Below are positions 55,701 to 64,000 of a stretch of DNA of 64,000 nt, in pieces. This DNA is from Epiperipatus broadwayi (lineage: Eukaryota > Onychophora > Udeonychophora > Euonychophora > Peripatidae), in NCBI GenBank assembly GCA_028023455.1, contig JAQFVV010000020.1:11070385-11134384 (forward strand), written 5' to 3'. Positions within the stretch are counted from its first letter, which is position 1, and each line of letters begins with the position of its first letter. The notes beneath the pieces were generated by a model that was given only the letters and a program-made list of their open reading frames with translations, searched no databases and was not told the DNA's origin. The translations under genes and the position numbers were made by a program.

Positions 55701-57030
55701 AATCTTTCAATTAAATTAAACTATTAGTATTAGCACACACAATGTTTCAAGTGGTATTTTTCTCTCTTCTTCAGGTGGTGATGGCCTGATCAGTGAAAGA
55801 ACTTACATAAAAATCAAATCTAGATCTTTATAATTCATAAATATTGAATTTTAAGGTATTACACTACCAACTGAGATATTCTGCCAAAGACAAAAGTCAG
55901 TAGAAATTTCCTATACTTATCTAACAGTTTCCTGGTTTCTGCATTTTTTCTGAAGACCAAAGTTAATTAGTCACTCCCTAACATTACGTAATGCTCCACT
56001 AGGGTGACTTATGATATTATTTGCCATTGTCATGTGAGCAGCTTCTTTGAATTTTATTCTTTATACTTTTTCATCTCTAGCCAATATTTTTGTAGTTTCC
56101 CAATCCAACATGTTTTCTCTTTTCCTAATCATTAGTTTACTCTTTCAATTGCTTTTCAAAATTGATTGGTCTACCAATATATATATTCTTCCACATTCAC
56201 ATAATATTTCATGAGTGCCATTTTCATTTTTCAGAATTTCAAGTTTAGACTTTGTAGATGTTAAAAATCTTTGTAGTGTGGTGTGGCTTTGAAAAGCTTT
56301 TATGTTGTTATACTGATTGCAGATTTTCTTTAGTTTGTCTACTAGTCCTATGTGTAGGGATACATTACAGTATCAATATTTGTCATTTTTTTCTTTTGAT
56401 GGCTCCTTTTGTTATCTATTTAAGGTTATATAAAGATTGCTGATGGATAATCATTCATGAGTTTGTTCTATGTAGATCTTTTCTTCTTCCCAAATCACTC
56501 GTTTTTGAACAAACTTCATCTTTGTTCCATAGTGATAATATAATTCCATTCAATGTTTGATGTTTCTGGTGTGATTGGATGTATATGCTAAGTAATTTCC
56601 TGGGTGAGTGTGAGGAGAGATTCTGTAAACTGTAGCTTTGATTTTGTCACGAGGAAACAAAAACATCTAAAAATGCCAATTTTTTTTTTGTTCTGATTTT
56701 GTTGTGAATTTAATTGAAGGGGATATGTTGTTGGTGTGTATCCATGATTTTGTCATGAGGAATCAAAAACATCTAAAAATGCCAATTTTTGTTGTGAATT
56801 TAATTGAAGGGGATGTGTTGTTGGTGTTTGTCCAGAAGAATTGTAATAATGCTCCACCATGTGGCCATACAACAAATATATCATCAACATAGTGAAATCA
56901 AACTTTAAAGTGGATATGGAGTAATATTTTTGGCTGTAGTCAAATACTTCCAAGTAAATGATAATCAGGGGTGGCAGTAATGAGTCTTTGTCAACTAATA
57001 TTTTGAAAGGTTAACCTTCCCATAATTCTG
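55701..57030 (-). pseudogene. Penelope-like element, C-terminal RT and GIY-YIG fossil
   Basis: Read on the minus strand: FHYVDDIFVVWPHGGALLQF (YVDD codons at 56,891-56,880), then TSPSIKFTTK, a duplicated stretch, and TVYRISPHTHPGNYL. A SKTSDLGRR- and NLQSV-like region leads to FSKPHH (about 56,520-56,280). The GIY-YIG domain is EILCECGRIYIGRPINFEKQ (about 56,210-56,150), ENMLDWETTKILARDE, IKFKEAAHM and HPSGALRN (to about 55,985). Many stops and frameshifts. The order RT then GIY-YIG is specific to Penelope-like elements. The presumed 3' UTR reaches about 55,701 and contains CACCTGAAGAAG. Confidence 0.78.
56641..56840. repeat. Tandem duplication of about 100 bp inside the PLE
   Basis: 56,641-56,746 and 56,747-56,840 are copies of one another, sharing GAGGAA.CAAAAACATCTAA, AAATGCCAAT and TTTAATTGAAGGGGAT. 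The second lacks about 13 bases of a T-rich stretch. It duplicates the RT segment just after the YVDD motif, so it arose in an already dead element or killed it. Confidence 0.85.
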
Positions 57031-57099
57031 TGATATTAGCATAGCGTCCTTTATTTTTCTTTTATTATTATCTCTTTCAATTTACAATATTTTTACATT

Positions 57100-58130
57100 A
57101 TTATAAATGAAATTAAAACCCTATATACATGATTTATTATGGTCATAAAAACAGCTATTACATTATTATTACTTTTGCAACTTTGTTTCATATTTTGAAC
57201 CCTTTTCAATAAAAGCAAGTGCTCTTTAGTTCTTTTTTCCAATGTACATCTTGATTCCCCTATATATCTGCTACCACACCTACATATCCATTCATAAATG
57301 ATGCAATTTTTATTTATAAATGAGGTTTTATCTTTTAGAGTTATTTATTAATTTATTTAATGTAGGAGGTGCATAAAATGTAGTGTCACATATATCTTTA
57401 TAAATTTTCCTTATGAAATTTGCTTGTTCATTCGAAATATATGGTATGGATATTCAAATTTTTTTTATTAGAAGAAGAATCAATCTTATTATTAATATTT
57501 TATTTTTATATTTCGTATTAAAATGTTTAATAGTATTATAAATATGAATGTAATTATAGCTAATATTTAGCAAATCATTAGAATAAATTTCAATATTTTT
57601 GCATTTATCCGATGAATATTTGCAAGGATTATCATTTATAAATAAAAACTTCAAACCTACCATTTTATGTGACATTGGTACTCTTGATTTATATGGAATA
57701 TAACCTCTTGTTGCTATTGGTTTAATAGACATACAGTAATCTAGCTTACATCTATTTCTAGTTATCTTAAGATTGAAAAACTGAATGCACCTTAAATTTT
57801 CATCTGTTTTGATCCATCTTAAGCCATTTATATTACTTAATTCTTTAAACAAATCTTTGTAAACAAAAACATCATCGACATATCAATAATATAAAGTAAT
57901 ATTTTTTTGATAACATTCTTTTTTCAAAATACTTTCCTCATATGTAGAAATAACAAAGTTACATATTTGAGCAACTGTAGGCAGACCCATTGGCCCACGA
58001 TTACCCATTTTATAAAAATCCTTTTTAAAAACTGCATAAATATTTTTATCAATAAAGCTTAATGTTTGGACTATAAATTTTAATATTTTTACATTAACAT
58101 TTTTTTTTAAATTTAATGGTTAGAAATAAA
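57100..58130 (-). pseudogene. Penelope-like element with RT and GIY-YIG, nearly open
   Basis: From about 58,110 one minus-strand frame reads GNRGPMGLPTVAQICNFVIS, then KECYQKNITLYY, a TGA stop (57,885-57,883), and YVDDVFVYKDLFKELSN (YVDD codons 57,882-57,871). FFNLKITRNRCKLDYCMSIK and RVPMSHKMVGLKFLFIN follow, down to a stop at 57,454. After the stop comes ISNEQANFIRKIYKDICDTT, then in a shifted frame CIIYEWICRCGSRYIGESRC and TLEKRTKEHLLLLKRVQN (to about 57,180). These are RT palm motifs including catalytic YVDD, and GIY-YIG with R and E of RYIGE/KEH. The N-terminal RT part is not recognised upstream. A distinct lineage from the copy at 55.7-57.0 kb. Confidence 0.8.
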
Positions 58131-59396
58131 TTCAATAGATGCCATTCGATCAACTGAACCATATATTTCTCTTACGTTTAAAGTACATTACATCAATGAT
58201 AACGTCATAGATGTAGCTAAATATATATATACACAGTATTACAAAACATACTTATTAAAAAATTTGAGAACATCAATCTTAATTATTATTTTTAACAATT
58301 ATTTTTTGTTGATGTTCTTACAGTAATAATTAAAATAAACATAAATGTCAAGTTTATTTTTGGATAAACTTCACCACGAATATATCTACCCACACAAAAC
58401 AGCTGGATATTTAATTCAGTCATGTATAGGAATGTTAAAACAGAATAATGCAAATTCACTAATTTTTTTAAATTAATACAATTAATATCCATCCTTTTAA
58501 AAGTTAAACAATATATAATTATTCATTTTCCATAACTATCCATGATGTTTCAAATCTTTAATATTCTCTATTTATGTTATTTAAGTATCTTAATGTATTT
58601 ACTTTTTTTTTTTTAAAAAAAAAAAGCTATCTTTTAAAATAGTTGTAACATTTAAAAAGATAACAATAACTGTTATAATACTGCAAGGGAAATTTAAAGG
58701 TAAATCTTCTTGACTTCAAAGACAAGATTAAAAAAAAAGTTAAGCATAAGTTTGAATTGGCCAAGAGCTTATTTGATTCAAATTCATAAAAAAAGGGGTG
58801 AAGATAGATTTGCATATGCAAAATTTAAAAAATGCATAATGATTCTATTTTTTTCTCTTTCATTATTCTTCTAGGTGTGTTTTAAATTTTTCGGACTGTA
58901 TTTATCCCTTCTCTGCAAATTAATTTCAGTGATAATTCGCCCCTTAATTAAATAAGAGCAAGCAATAAAGCAAATGATAGAGAAAACTATCAAGGTTTCA
59001 ATGATTTGCAATTATTTTATTTAAAGATTTTAATTTTTTGACTAATTAATATTTGCTTCAATAAAAAATTTCCCTATTATTACATGCAACCTTTTTAACG
59101 TTTGCTTTACTCATTGGATTTTGTCAGTATCTCATAATTAAAACTCAGCAATAGTTATCATTCAGAAAGGAAAGGAAAAGAATGCACATACCATGCGTGT
59201 GTGCTACGTCATATTGAAAATAATGAAATTGCTCTTTCTACAAGATATTTACAAAATGGGTTTTTTTTTTTTTCTTTTAGGAATCTTTTTTATAAAAAAA
59301 ATATTAAAAAAACAAAACAAAAAACATGGATTATTCGTATTTGAGATTTGTATAATAAATAATTTCAGGTATGTACAATTCTAATTATTACACTTT
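58131..59396. other. No recognisable feature
   Basis: AT-rich DNA; a small inverted repeat GAGAACATCAAT / TTGATGTTCTTA near 58,266-58,322. Nothing else supported. Confidence 0.45.
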
Positions 59397-59412
59397 AAAA
59401 TCAATTATTCTG

Positions 59413-59516
59413 TCTTGCATTGGTGGACGAGAGGTCAGCGCGACTGCCTTGCACTTGCAGGCAGTTGCCCGGGTTGCGGGTTCGCGTCCCGGCCGATGCT
59501 ATGACACTTAAAAAAA
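59413..59516 (+). mobile_element. tRNA-derived SINE, near-consensus, with A tail and TSD
   Basis: The tRNA-like body 59,417-59,499 starts GCATTGG and ends CCGATGC, which pair over seven positions with one G-U. A box TGGTGGACGAGAGG, anticodon-region stem ACTGCC/GGCAGT, variable region, T stem GGG/CCC and B box GGGTTCGCGTCC are present. At 83 nt it is class II size (Leu/Ser-like), but I cannot assign the parental tRNA. TATGACACTT and an A run follow. The duplication is AAAATCAATTATTCTG (59,397-59,412) and AAAATCAATTACTCTG (59,517-59,532), one mismatch. Confidence 0.92.
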
Positions 59517-59532
59517 AAAATCAATTACTCTG

Positions 59533-60321
59533 ATATAAATTACTTTCAATTACTAAAAGAAAATTAGATTTATTAATTTTAATTACATTTTTAACTATTA
59601 ATTTGTAAAAAAAAAAAGTCAACATATATGTTTTTGTGCATGTGTGTATAAATTGACCAAATTAATCGCAATTTTAGTTTTCCATTTTTATCTAATGTTA
59701 TTTCTTATAAGAAAATCATCGAAAACAAATTATTATATAATTAATACTTGTTAGAAAAAAAAAGACCCTCTAAATATACCTTCTAAATGTATGTTTTCTA
59801 TCTAAGGCATAGACTTTTAAGGGAGGATTTGCCATAGCGATCATCATCAATTTGTACCTACTATTTTGATTTACAATTATTTATTATTATGATCTTTAAA
59901 AAAATTTCAAAACTTTTAGCTTTAAAATCACCATTTTTTTCAAAATGATAACCAATTTGTAAATTTGGTGACATCATATGATTGTGATGTCATTAAAGCT
60001 ATGTCATCCAAAAATATAATGGTGACATCTAATGATAAAAATAGACAGTAAAGTTTATTCACTATATAGTAGACAAGATGCTTTGATTATAGAAAATTAA
60101 GATATGATTAATGTATTGTATTTATTTTTCAACCAGTGTCTTTGCAAGATATTCACTGTTTCCATTTCTGACATAATCAAAGTAAAAAAGATTTTATTAT
60201 CATTAATGATTACAAAAAAAAAAAGATGGCAATTTCATTCATGTTTATTCAATCAATTCAATAGATTAAAATTCTTATAAATGTTATTTAGCCTGCAGCA
60301 AAAATACAATCATCATAATTA
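59533..60321. other. No recognisable feature
   Basis: AT-rich DNA without supported features. Confidence 0.5.
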
Positions 60322-60500
60322 TAATAATCGATAAAGCAAGTCATATATAGCGTGACATTGCTAATATAGAGAGCTTACCAATAGCTCAAACAAGCTCTTA
60401 ATTCATGCGTGGTAAGAGAAAATATACTGGCAAGTTCTCTATATTACATATTTGTAAATACAATCTTATAAAAGCAATGACTTGCTTTATTGATTACTAT
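60322..60500. mobile_element. Small MITE with nested inverted repeats
   Basis: The outer arms are TAATAATCGATAAAGCAAGT then CAT (60,322-60,344) and the inverse ATGACTTGCTTTATTGATTA (60,477-60,500). Inner arms are TAATATAGAGAGCTTACCA (about 60,362) and TGGCAAGTTCTCTATATTA (about 60,429). About 179 bp, non-coding. Confidence 0.75.
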
Positions 60501-60984
60501 AACTTTACTTTTAATGCCTTGGCAATGATAAGGCTATTAATATAAGGTAGATCTGAATTTAGTTCAGTCCCATATAGCTATTTAAGTTAGATAGCTTGAG
60601 TTAAAGACATTTTTATGTCCGAAAATTTCAGAGTTTCTACTTAAATATTACGTTTTAAATAAGTGCTGTTTTTGAATTGATATTTTAGATCTAGTGTCTG
60701 AATGTTCTAGATCCTCATTGAGGTGAGCCATAAGCTCGGAACGTTCCAGGTAGAGTTTTTAAATCATAATAATTGCAAATTTGATTATCATAATTATAAA
60801 TTATTTTAAGAACAAATGATTTTGTGCACTTACGCAATTGATCAAAGATTACTAAATATAAGTTTAAAATATCACTTATTTGCTTAATTTTAAATCAATA
60901 ATTTTATAATTTTTTTGTGACATTCAATATAAAGGTGGATTTTATTATAAACATTAAAAATTATATAGTATCGGACAAAAAAAA
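60501..60984. other. No gene; Penelope-type hairpin motif near 60,715
   Basis: CCTCATTGAGGTGAGCCATA followed by AGCTCGGAACGTTCC forms a stem GAGC/GCUC around CAUAA. This resembles the hairpin-plus-GAAAC motifs at PLE ends and the CAUAA/CACAA loop of family B. It does not meet the hammerhead core consensus. Confidence 0.35.
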
Positions 60985-61372
60985 AGTTTGCTTGTTTATA
61001 TTAATTTAAAACTCTGTACAGGTTTACACACACCTGCACATATATAATGTAATATATAAGGGATTCGGACTCAGACTTTCACACGCCCCTCAACTCTCCA
61101 TGCCATCTCATATTACTGATACACTTGAACACATATGTCTAAAAGATAAATAATCATCAATATACGTATTTCGTGCTAAACCAGCACTCGTCAGTTGGTC
61201 CAGATTATCATCTCTACACATATATACAATCAGTGCTCAGCTTTATATTAAGATAGCCAATCTTCGTACTTTAATGGACATGCTTCAACATGTGAGATCA
61301 GGTGGGTCAGCAGTATAGGATGGCATGGAGAGATGAGGGTCATGTGAAAGTCTGAGTTCGAATCCCTTATTT
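60985..61372. repeat. Family A ribozyme repeat, fold-back arrangement
   Basis: 60,985-61,290 is a minus-orientation family A unit: junction (AATTTAAAACTCTGTACAGG), B-box-like part, spacer, hammerhead, 5' part. It is followed at 61,291-61,372 by an inverted partial copy in plus orientation (GGGTCAGCAGTATAGGATGG, then TCTGAGTTCGAATCCCTTAT). The plus copy has the best B-box match of the window (GAGTTCGAATCCC) and an A-box-like TGGCATGGAGAG about 33 nt upstream. Confidence 0.72.
61149..61209 (-). ncRNA. Type I hammerhead ribozyme, core intact (family A)
   Basis: Minus strand: outer stem I GAUAAUC (61,209-61,203) with GAUUAUU, and inner ACCAA with UUGAU (one C-A mismatch). CUGACGA (allowed N7), stem II GUGCU/AGCAC with loop GGUUU, and GAAA are all present. 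The perfect stem III palindrome AUACGUAU and AUA cleavage triplet complete it. The Schistosoma hammerhead also uses CUGACGA. The palindromic stem III suggests activity as a dimer. Confidence 0.75.
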
Positions 61373-62460
61373 ATATTATTAAAACTGCAACAATCAACTA
61401 TACATTTTTTTAATTTAATTTTGATTGGATTTATATAAAATAAATAAATTCAATAAACTACTACTTAAAAAAATAACAGCATAGCAAAAAAAAAAAAAAA
61501 ATTATTTGTAAAATATTAAAAAATAAAAAAAACTGCTATTAGAACCTATATTTTGTTTATTTTATTTTATTTAAAATTTTAGGATTGTGGTTATTTTTTT
61601 TTTTTTTCCTGTATGATTAAATTTAATGAATTGTGATTTCAGGAAATATTCTCTGGCTACATAGAAGTCAAAACACTGGATCATTGGTGAAAAAATTATA
61701 ACTAATAAAATATTTTTATATAGTATTCACAAAGAGTACTTTTTAAAAAAATACTATACTTCGCAAAATGTTTATTCACCAATCAAAACTTTTTTAATTT
61801 AAGCTTTATTTTTGTAATCATGTTTTTATTACTTTGAATTTAATGTAAATTAATATTTTCCTTTACAAACTCATAATTGTTTATTTTTTATATTAGATTT
61901 TGGTTTGCAGGGCTTTTTGGAAAACCTTATTGACGTCACTGTCTGGGATAAAGATTTACATAAAGAGTTTTCATTTTCATTAAAAACCTCTGTTATTAAT
62001 AATGATTGATAATTTTATGCTGAAAAATTTTAGAATATAAAAATGGCTATTATTTTAAAACTAACATAGTGAAATATACAATTATTATATTTATTTAGTT
62101 TTACTATTTTTTTATGTTACGTTAGTTTATGGAGAATTTAATATTTTATTGAATTTAATTCCGTAAATAATAATACGATATCATGAAAATTATATTTTCA
62201 ATGGAAGAATAAAAACAAATGTCAATACAATGTTTTTCAATAACCAACCAATTAATACATGTGGTTTTTAAGAGTGAACTTAAAAAAAAAGTACCTAATA
62301 TTCCCAATGTTCTGTGTGAACACTTATTTTTATTAGGCATCATCAAACCATCACTAACCTCTGTCTATCATATAAATGCATTTTTACATTCTTAACTATT
62401 AGCTGCTTGATTTTTCATATGTACATTATGACCCATTCATGTAATTGCTAATACAGCTCA
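61373..62460. other. No recognisable feature
   Basis: AT-rich DNA with long A and T runs; nothing supported. Confidence 0.5.
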
Positions 62461-62473
62461 TAATTATTGTAAA

Positions 62474-62740
62474 GCCGATAAACATCACATGATCACTATT
62501 TCTTATGCTTGCTTATAACTGTTATTAAAACAGGCAAAACTCACTATATGTATTGCCACTCACTGCAAGCCAGAGTAATCAATGGATGCTAGAAGGCTTG
62601 TGCACAAGCCAGAAACTAGGCTGGTGATATTGGATGTGTAGGCACTAGATGGGGATTTTATGCATAAACCTTCTGCCATCCACTGATTACTCTGGCTTGC
62701 AGTGAGTGGCAATATGTATAGTGAGTTTTGCCTGTTTTAA
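62474..62740. mobile_element. Family B fold-back with 13-bp TSD
   Basis: Flanked by TAATTATTGTAAA (62,461-62,473) and TAAATATTGTAAA (62,741-62,753), one mismatch. It starts with the 5' tip AAACATCACATGATCAC. Then about 78-bp arms follow: AAAACAGGCAAAACTCACTA through AATCAATGGATGC, inverted at 62,662-62,738. Only AGAAACTAGGCTGGTGATAT of the ribozyme remains; CUGAUGA is deleted at the junction. Confidence 0.82.
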
Positions 62741-62899
62741 TAAATATTGTAAAACTTGTAGTTGAAAGAAGATATTTTCTAATAGATGAGATATCACTAA
62801 AACAGGATAATTTCAAATGGCACCATTTGTGTTTAAAATTACTTTGATAGGAACATCTAATCTTGCTACATGAAGTATTCTTAATGAAAACTATAGATC

Positions 62900-63425
62900 A
62901 AAACTTGTAATTACACTATCATTCTTTTCCAATTTTCATATCCAAAAATTACAAAAGATATCACAGTTTTAACTTTTTTAGATTTTCAACTGCATCATTA
63001 TCCAATATTATCATGATGAATCATCAGATTGATGGATGTTTTGTTGGATGAATAATCTAAGAAAAAAATTTCATTATCAATTTTAATGTCAGTTGCTGTA
63101 TTTAAAATCTTTCTGTTTTCTTCATGATTAGCCACAATCTTATATTTTTGCTACTTTTTAACTCTCTTAATAGCTTCAGATTTTCATTATAAGATTAGAA
63201 TTATCAACATATCTAAAATTACTGATATTTCTTTCACAAATTCTGAATCTCCATGTATACAAATTAAATATATAGGTTGACAATCTTGCCAACAAGAAAC
63301 CAATCTGATTTCCCCAGTTTGTTTAAATAACTTCTTGTCCAATATTTATTCATTTTGAAAACAATTAAATGCTGTAGTAAATCCATTTACCTATAGCAAT
63401 TCCATATATTGTGAGATCAAAGGCT
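62900..63425 (-). pseudogene. LINE reverse-transcriptase fossil with YADD-like box
   Basis: Minus-strand pieces in order are NWGNQIGFLLARLSTYIFNL (about 63,325-63,265, matching IG.GVRQGC.LSP.LFN), YTWRFRI, and RNISNFRYVDNSNLIMKSE (about 63,235-63,180). The last matches NNLRYADDT.LMAES with YADD changed to YVDN. NTATDIKIDNEIFFL (about 63,110-63,060) follows, matching T....IDGE..E.V..F.FLG. Catalytic residues are lost and several frameshifts occur. This is the same second LINE type as 31.8-32.6 kb. Confidence 0.62.
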
Positions 63426-63479
63426 TAATTAATATTCAATAATGTACATGTTGATTTTTTTTTTGGTATCCCCTATAAT

Positions 63480-63911
63480 CAGGGGTGAGCAGTTGTTTTG
63501 GCTTGTGGGCTGCAGAGGTTGGCGGAGGGCCACACCTTTTTTTTTCATGACACAATAAACACACTGCTTTATTCCCTGTATTACCAAAGAAATATTTGTT
63601 TGTCCATTCTTCATTAAACACATGACATTCCTCACTGATTTTATATTTTTTCAGAGGGTTCATGGTTTCACTAAAGTTGGAAATGTATATATTTGCTAAT
63701 ACAAAGACAAAATTGAAATTAACCAGATCAACTGGAAAAGCACTGCACATTGTATTTACACTGCTCATGTGTATTGATGTGGCCATCGTAGTGGAAAATA
63801 TGAGATGAATCTTTGGTCACACACGAGAAGGAAACTTCAGTTCAAGGCAGATTTTTCTGATTGTCTTGGCGGGCCGCATGTAGCCCTCAGGCCACAATTT
63901 TCCCACCCCTG
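63480..63911 (-). mobile_element. Non-autonomous hAT element with GTF2IRD2-like N-terminus
   Basis: Both ends are present: CAGGGGTGAGCAGTTG at 63,480 and, inverted, CAGGGGTGGGAAAATTG from 63,911. The minus-strand frame from 63,786 reads MATSIHMSSVNTMCSAFPVD, then KYKISEECHVFNEEWTNKYF and FGNTGNKAVCLLCHEKKRCG, the start of a Charlie8/GTF2IRD2-type transposase including the CLLC cysteines. The frame then runs out, so the catalytic DDE-hAT domain is deleted. It is the intact-ended sibling of 14,236-14,715. No convincing 8-bp duplication remains. Confidence 0.82.
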
Positions 63912-64000
63912 CCGTACATTGAAAGTTTATTTAGGATAAAGCTGCTATGGCATATAAGATAGTATTTGGCTTAATTTTTCAAGACTCATTCCTTAAAACA

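Noticed and set aside
59417-59499. Functional tRNA gene
   Set aside because: The body folds tRNA-like but has an expanded anticodon region, an A tail and target-site duplications, so it is a SINE copy.

Overview
The window is AT-rich (clearly above 70% A+T by eye), non-prokaryotic DNA in which I find no convincing host protein-coding exon, rRNA or functional tRNA gene. Nearly everything recognisable is a decayed transposable element or a short structured repeat. The mixture of RTE-like LINEs with a (GAT)n 3' tail, a second LINE type, Penelope-like elements (PLEs) with GIY-YIG domains, hAT elements with a GTF2IRD2-like N-terminus, and tRNA-derived SINEs points to an invertebrate animal with a large, repeat-rich genome. 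A cephalopod or other lophotrochozoan, planarian or cnidarian would all fit, and the sequence does not decide between them.

Layout. 1-2.8 kb: an RTE-like LINE interrupted by a PLE GIY-YIG fragment. 7.0-7.6 kb and 9.4-9.6 kb: LINE 3' ends. 9.6-10.4 kb: a cluster of about 105-bp repeats with a mini-SINE inside. 11.5 kb: a hammerhead-ribozyme repeat. 12.3-12.8 kb: a LINE reverse-transcriptase fossil. 13.2 kb: a near-perfect palindrome. 14.2-15.6 kb: a hAT fragment and a PLE GIY-YIG fragment. 18-19.4 kb: an inverted-repeat element and a diverged tandem repeat. 27.5-28.6 kb: a SINE and a 570-bp fold-back. 30.8-35.0 kb: LINE fossils and ribozyme-like retroposons. 36.1-36.9 kb: a tandem dimer of the ribozyme repeat. 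41.9-46.9 kb: SINEs, a LINE fossil and a ribozyme fold-back. 47.5 kb: a hAT MITE. 49.1-50.6 kb: a 1.47-kb inverted repeat. 52.3-53.2 kb: a ribozyme monomer and a LINE 3' end. 53.8-54.1 kb: a MITE. 56-58.1 kb: two PLEs. 59.4 kb: a SINE. 60.3-63.9 kb: a MITE, ribozyme repeats, a LINE and a hAT.

The most interesting signal is two unrelated families of small repeats that carry a type I hammerhead core (CUGANGA, stem II, GAAA, NUH, with a pairing stem I). In both, stem III is a tiny palindrome, the hallmark of hammerheads that act as dimers. Family A has tandem monomers of about 465-486 bp and a downstream Pol III B-box-like motif, resembling metazoan retrozymes. Family B has several insertions flanked by 12-21-bp target-site duplications (some with one or two mismatches), so it was mobilised by retrotransposition, often as fold-backs. 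Their likely mobilising machinery (PLEs, LINEs) is present here only as fossils. All functional statements are inferences from sequence reading; no search or folding program was run.
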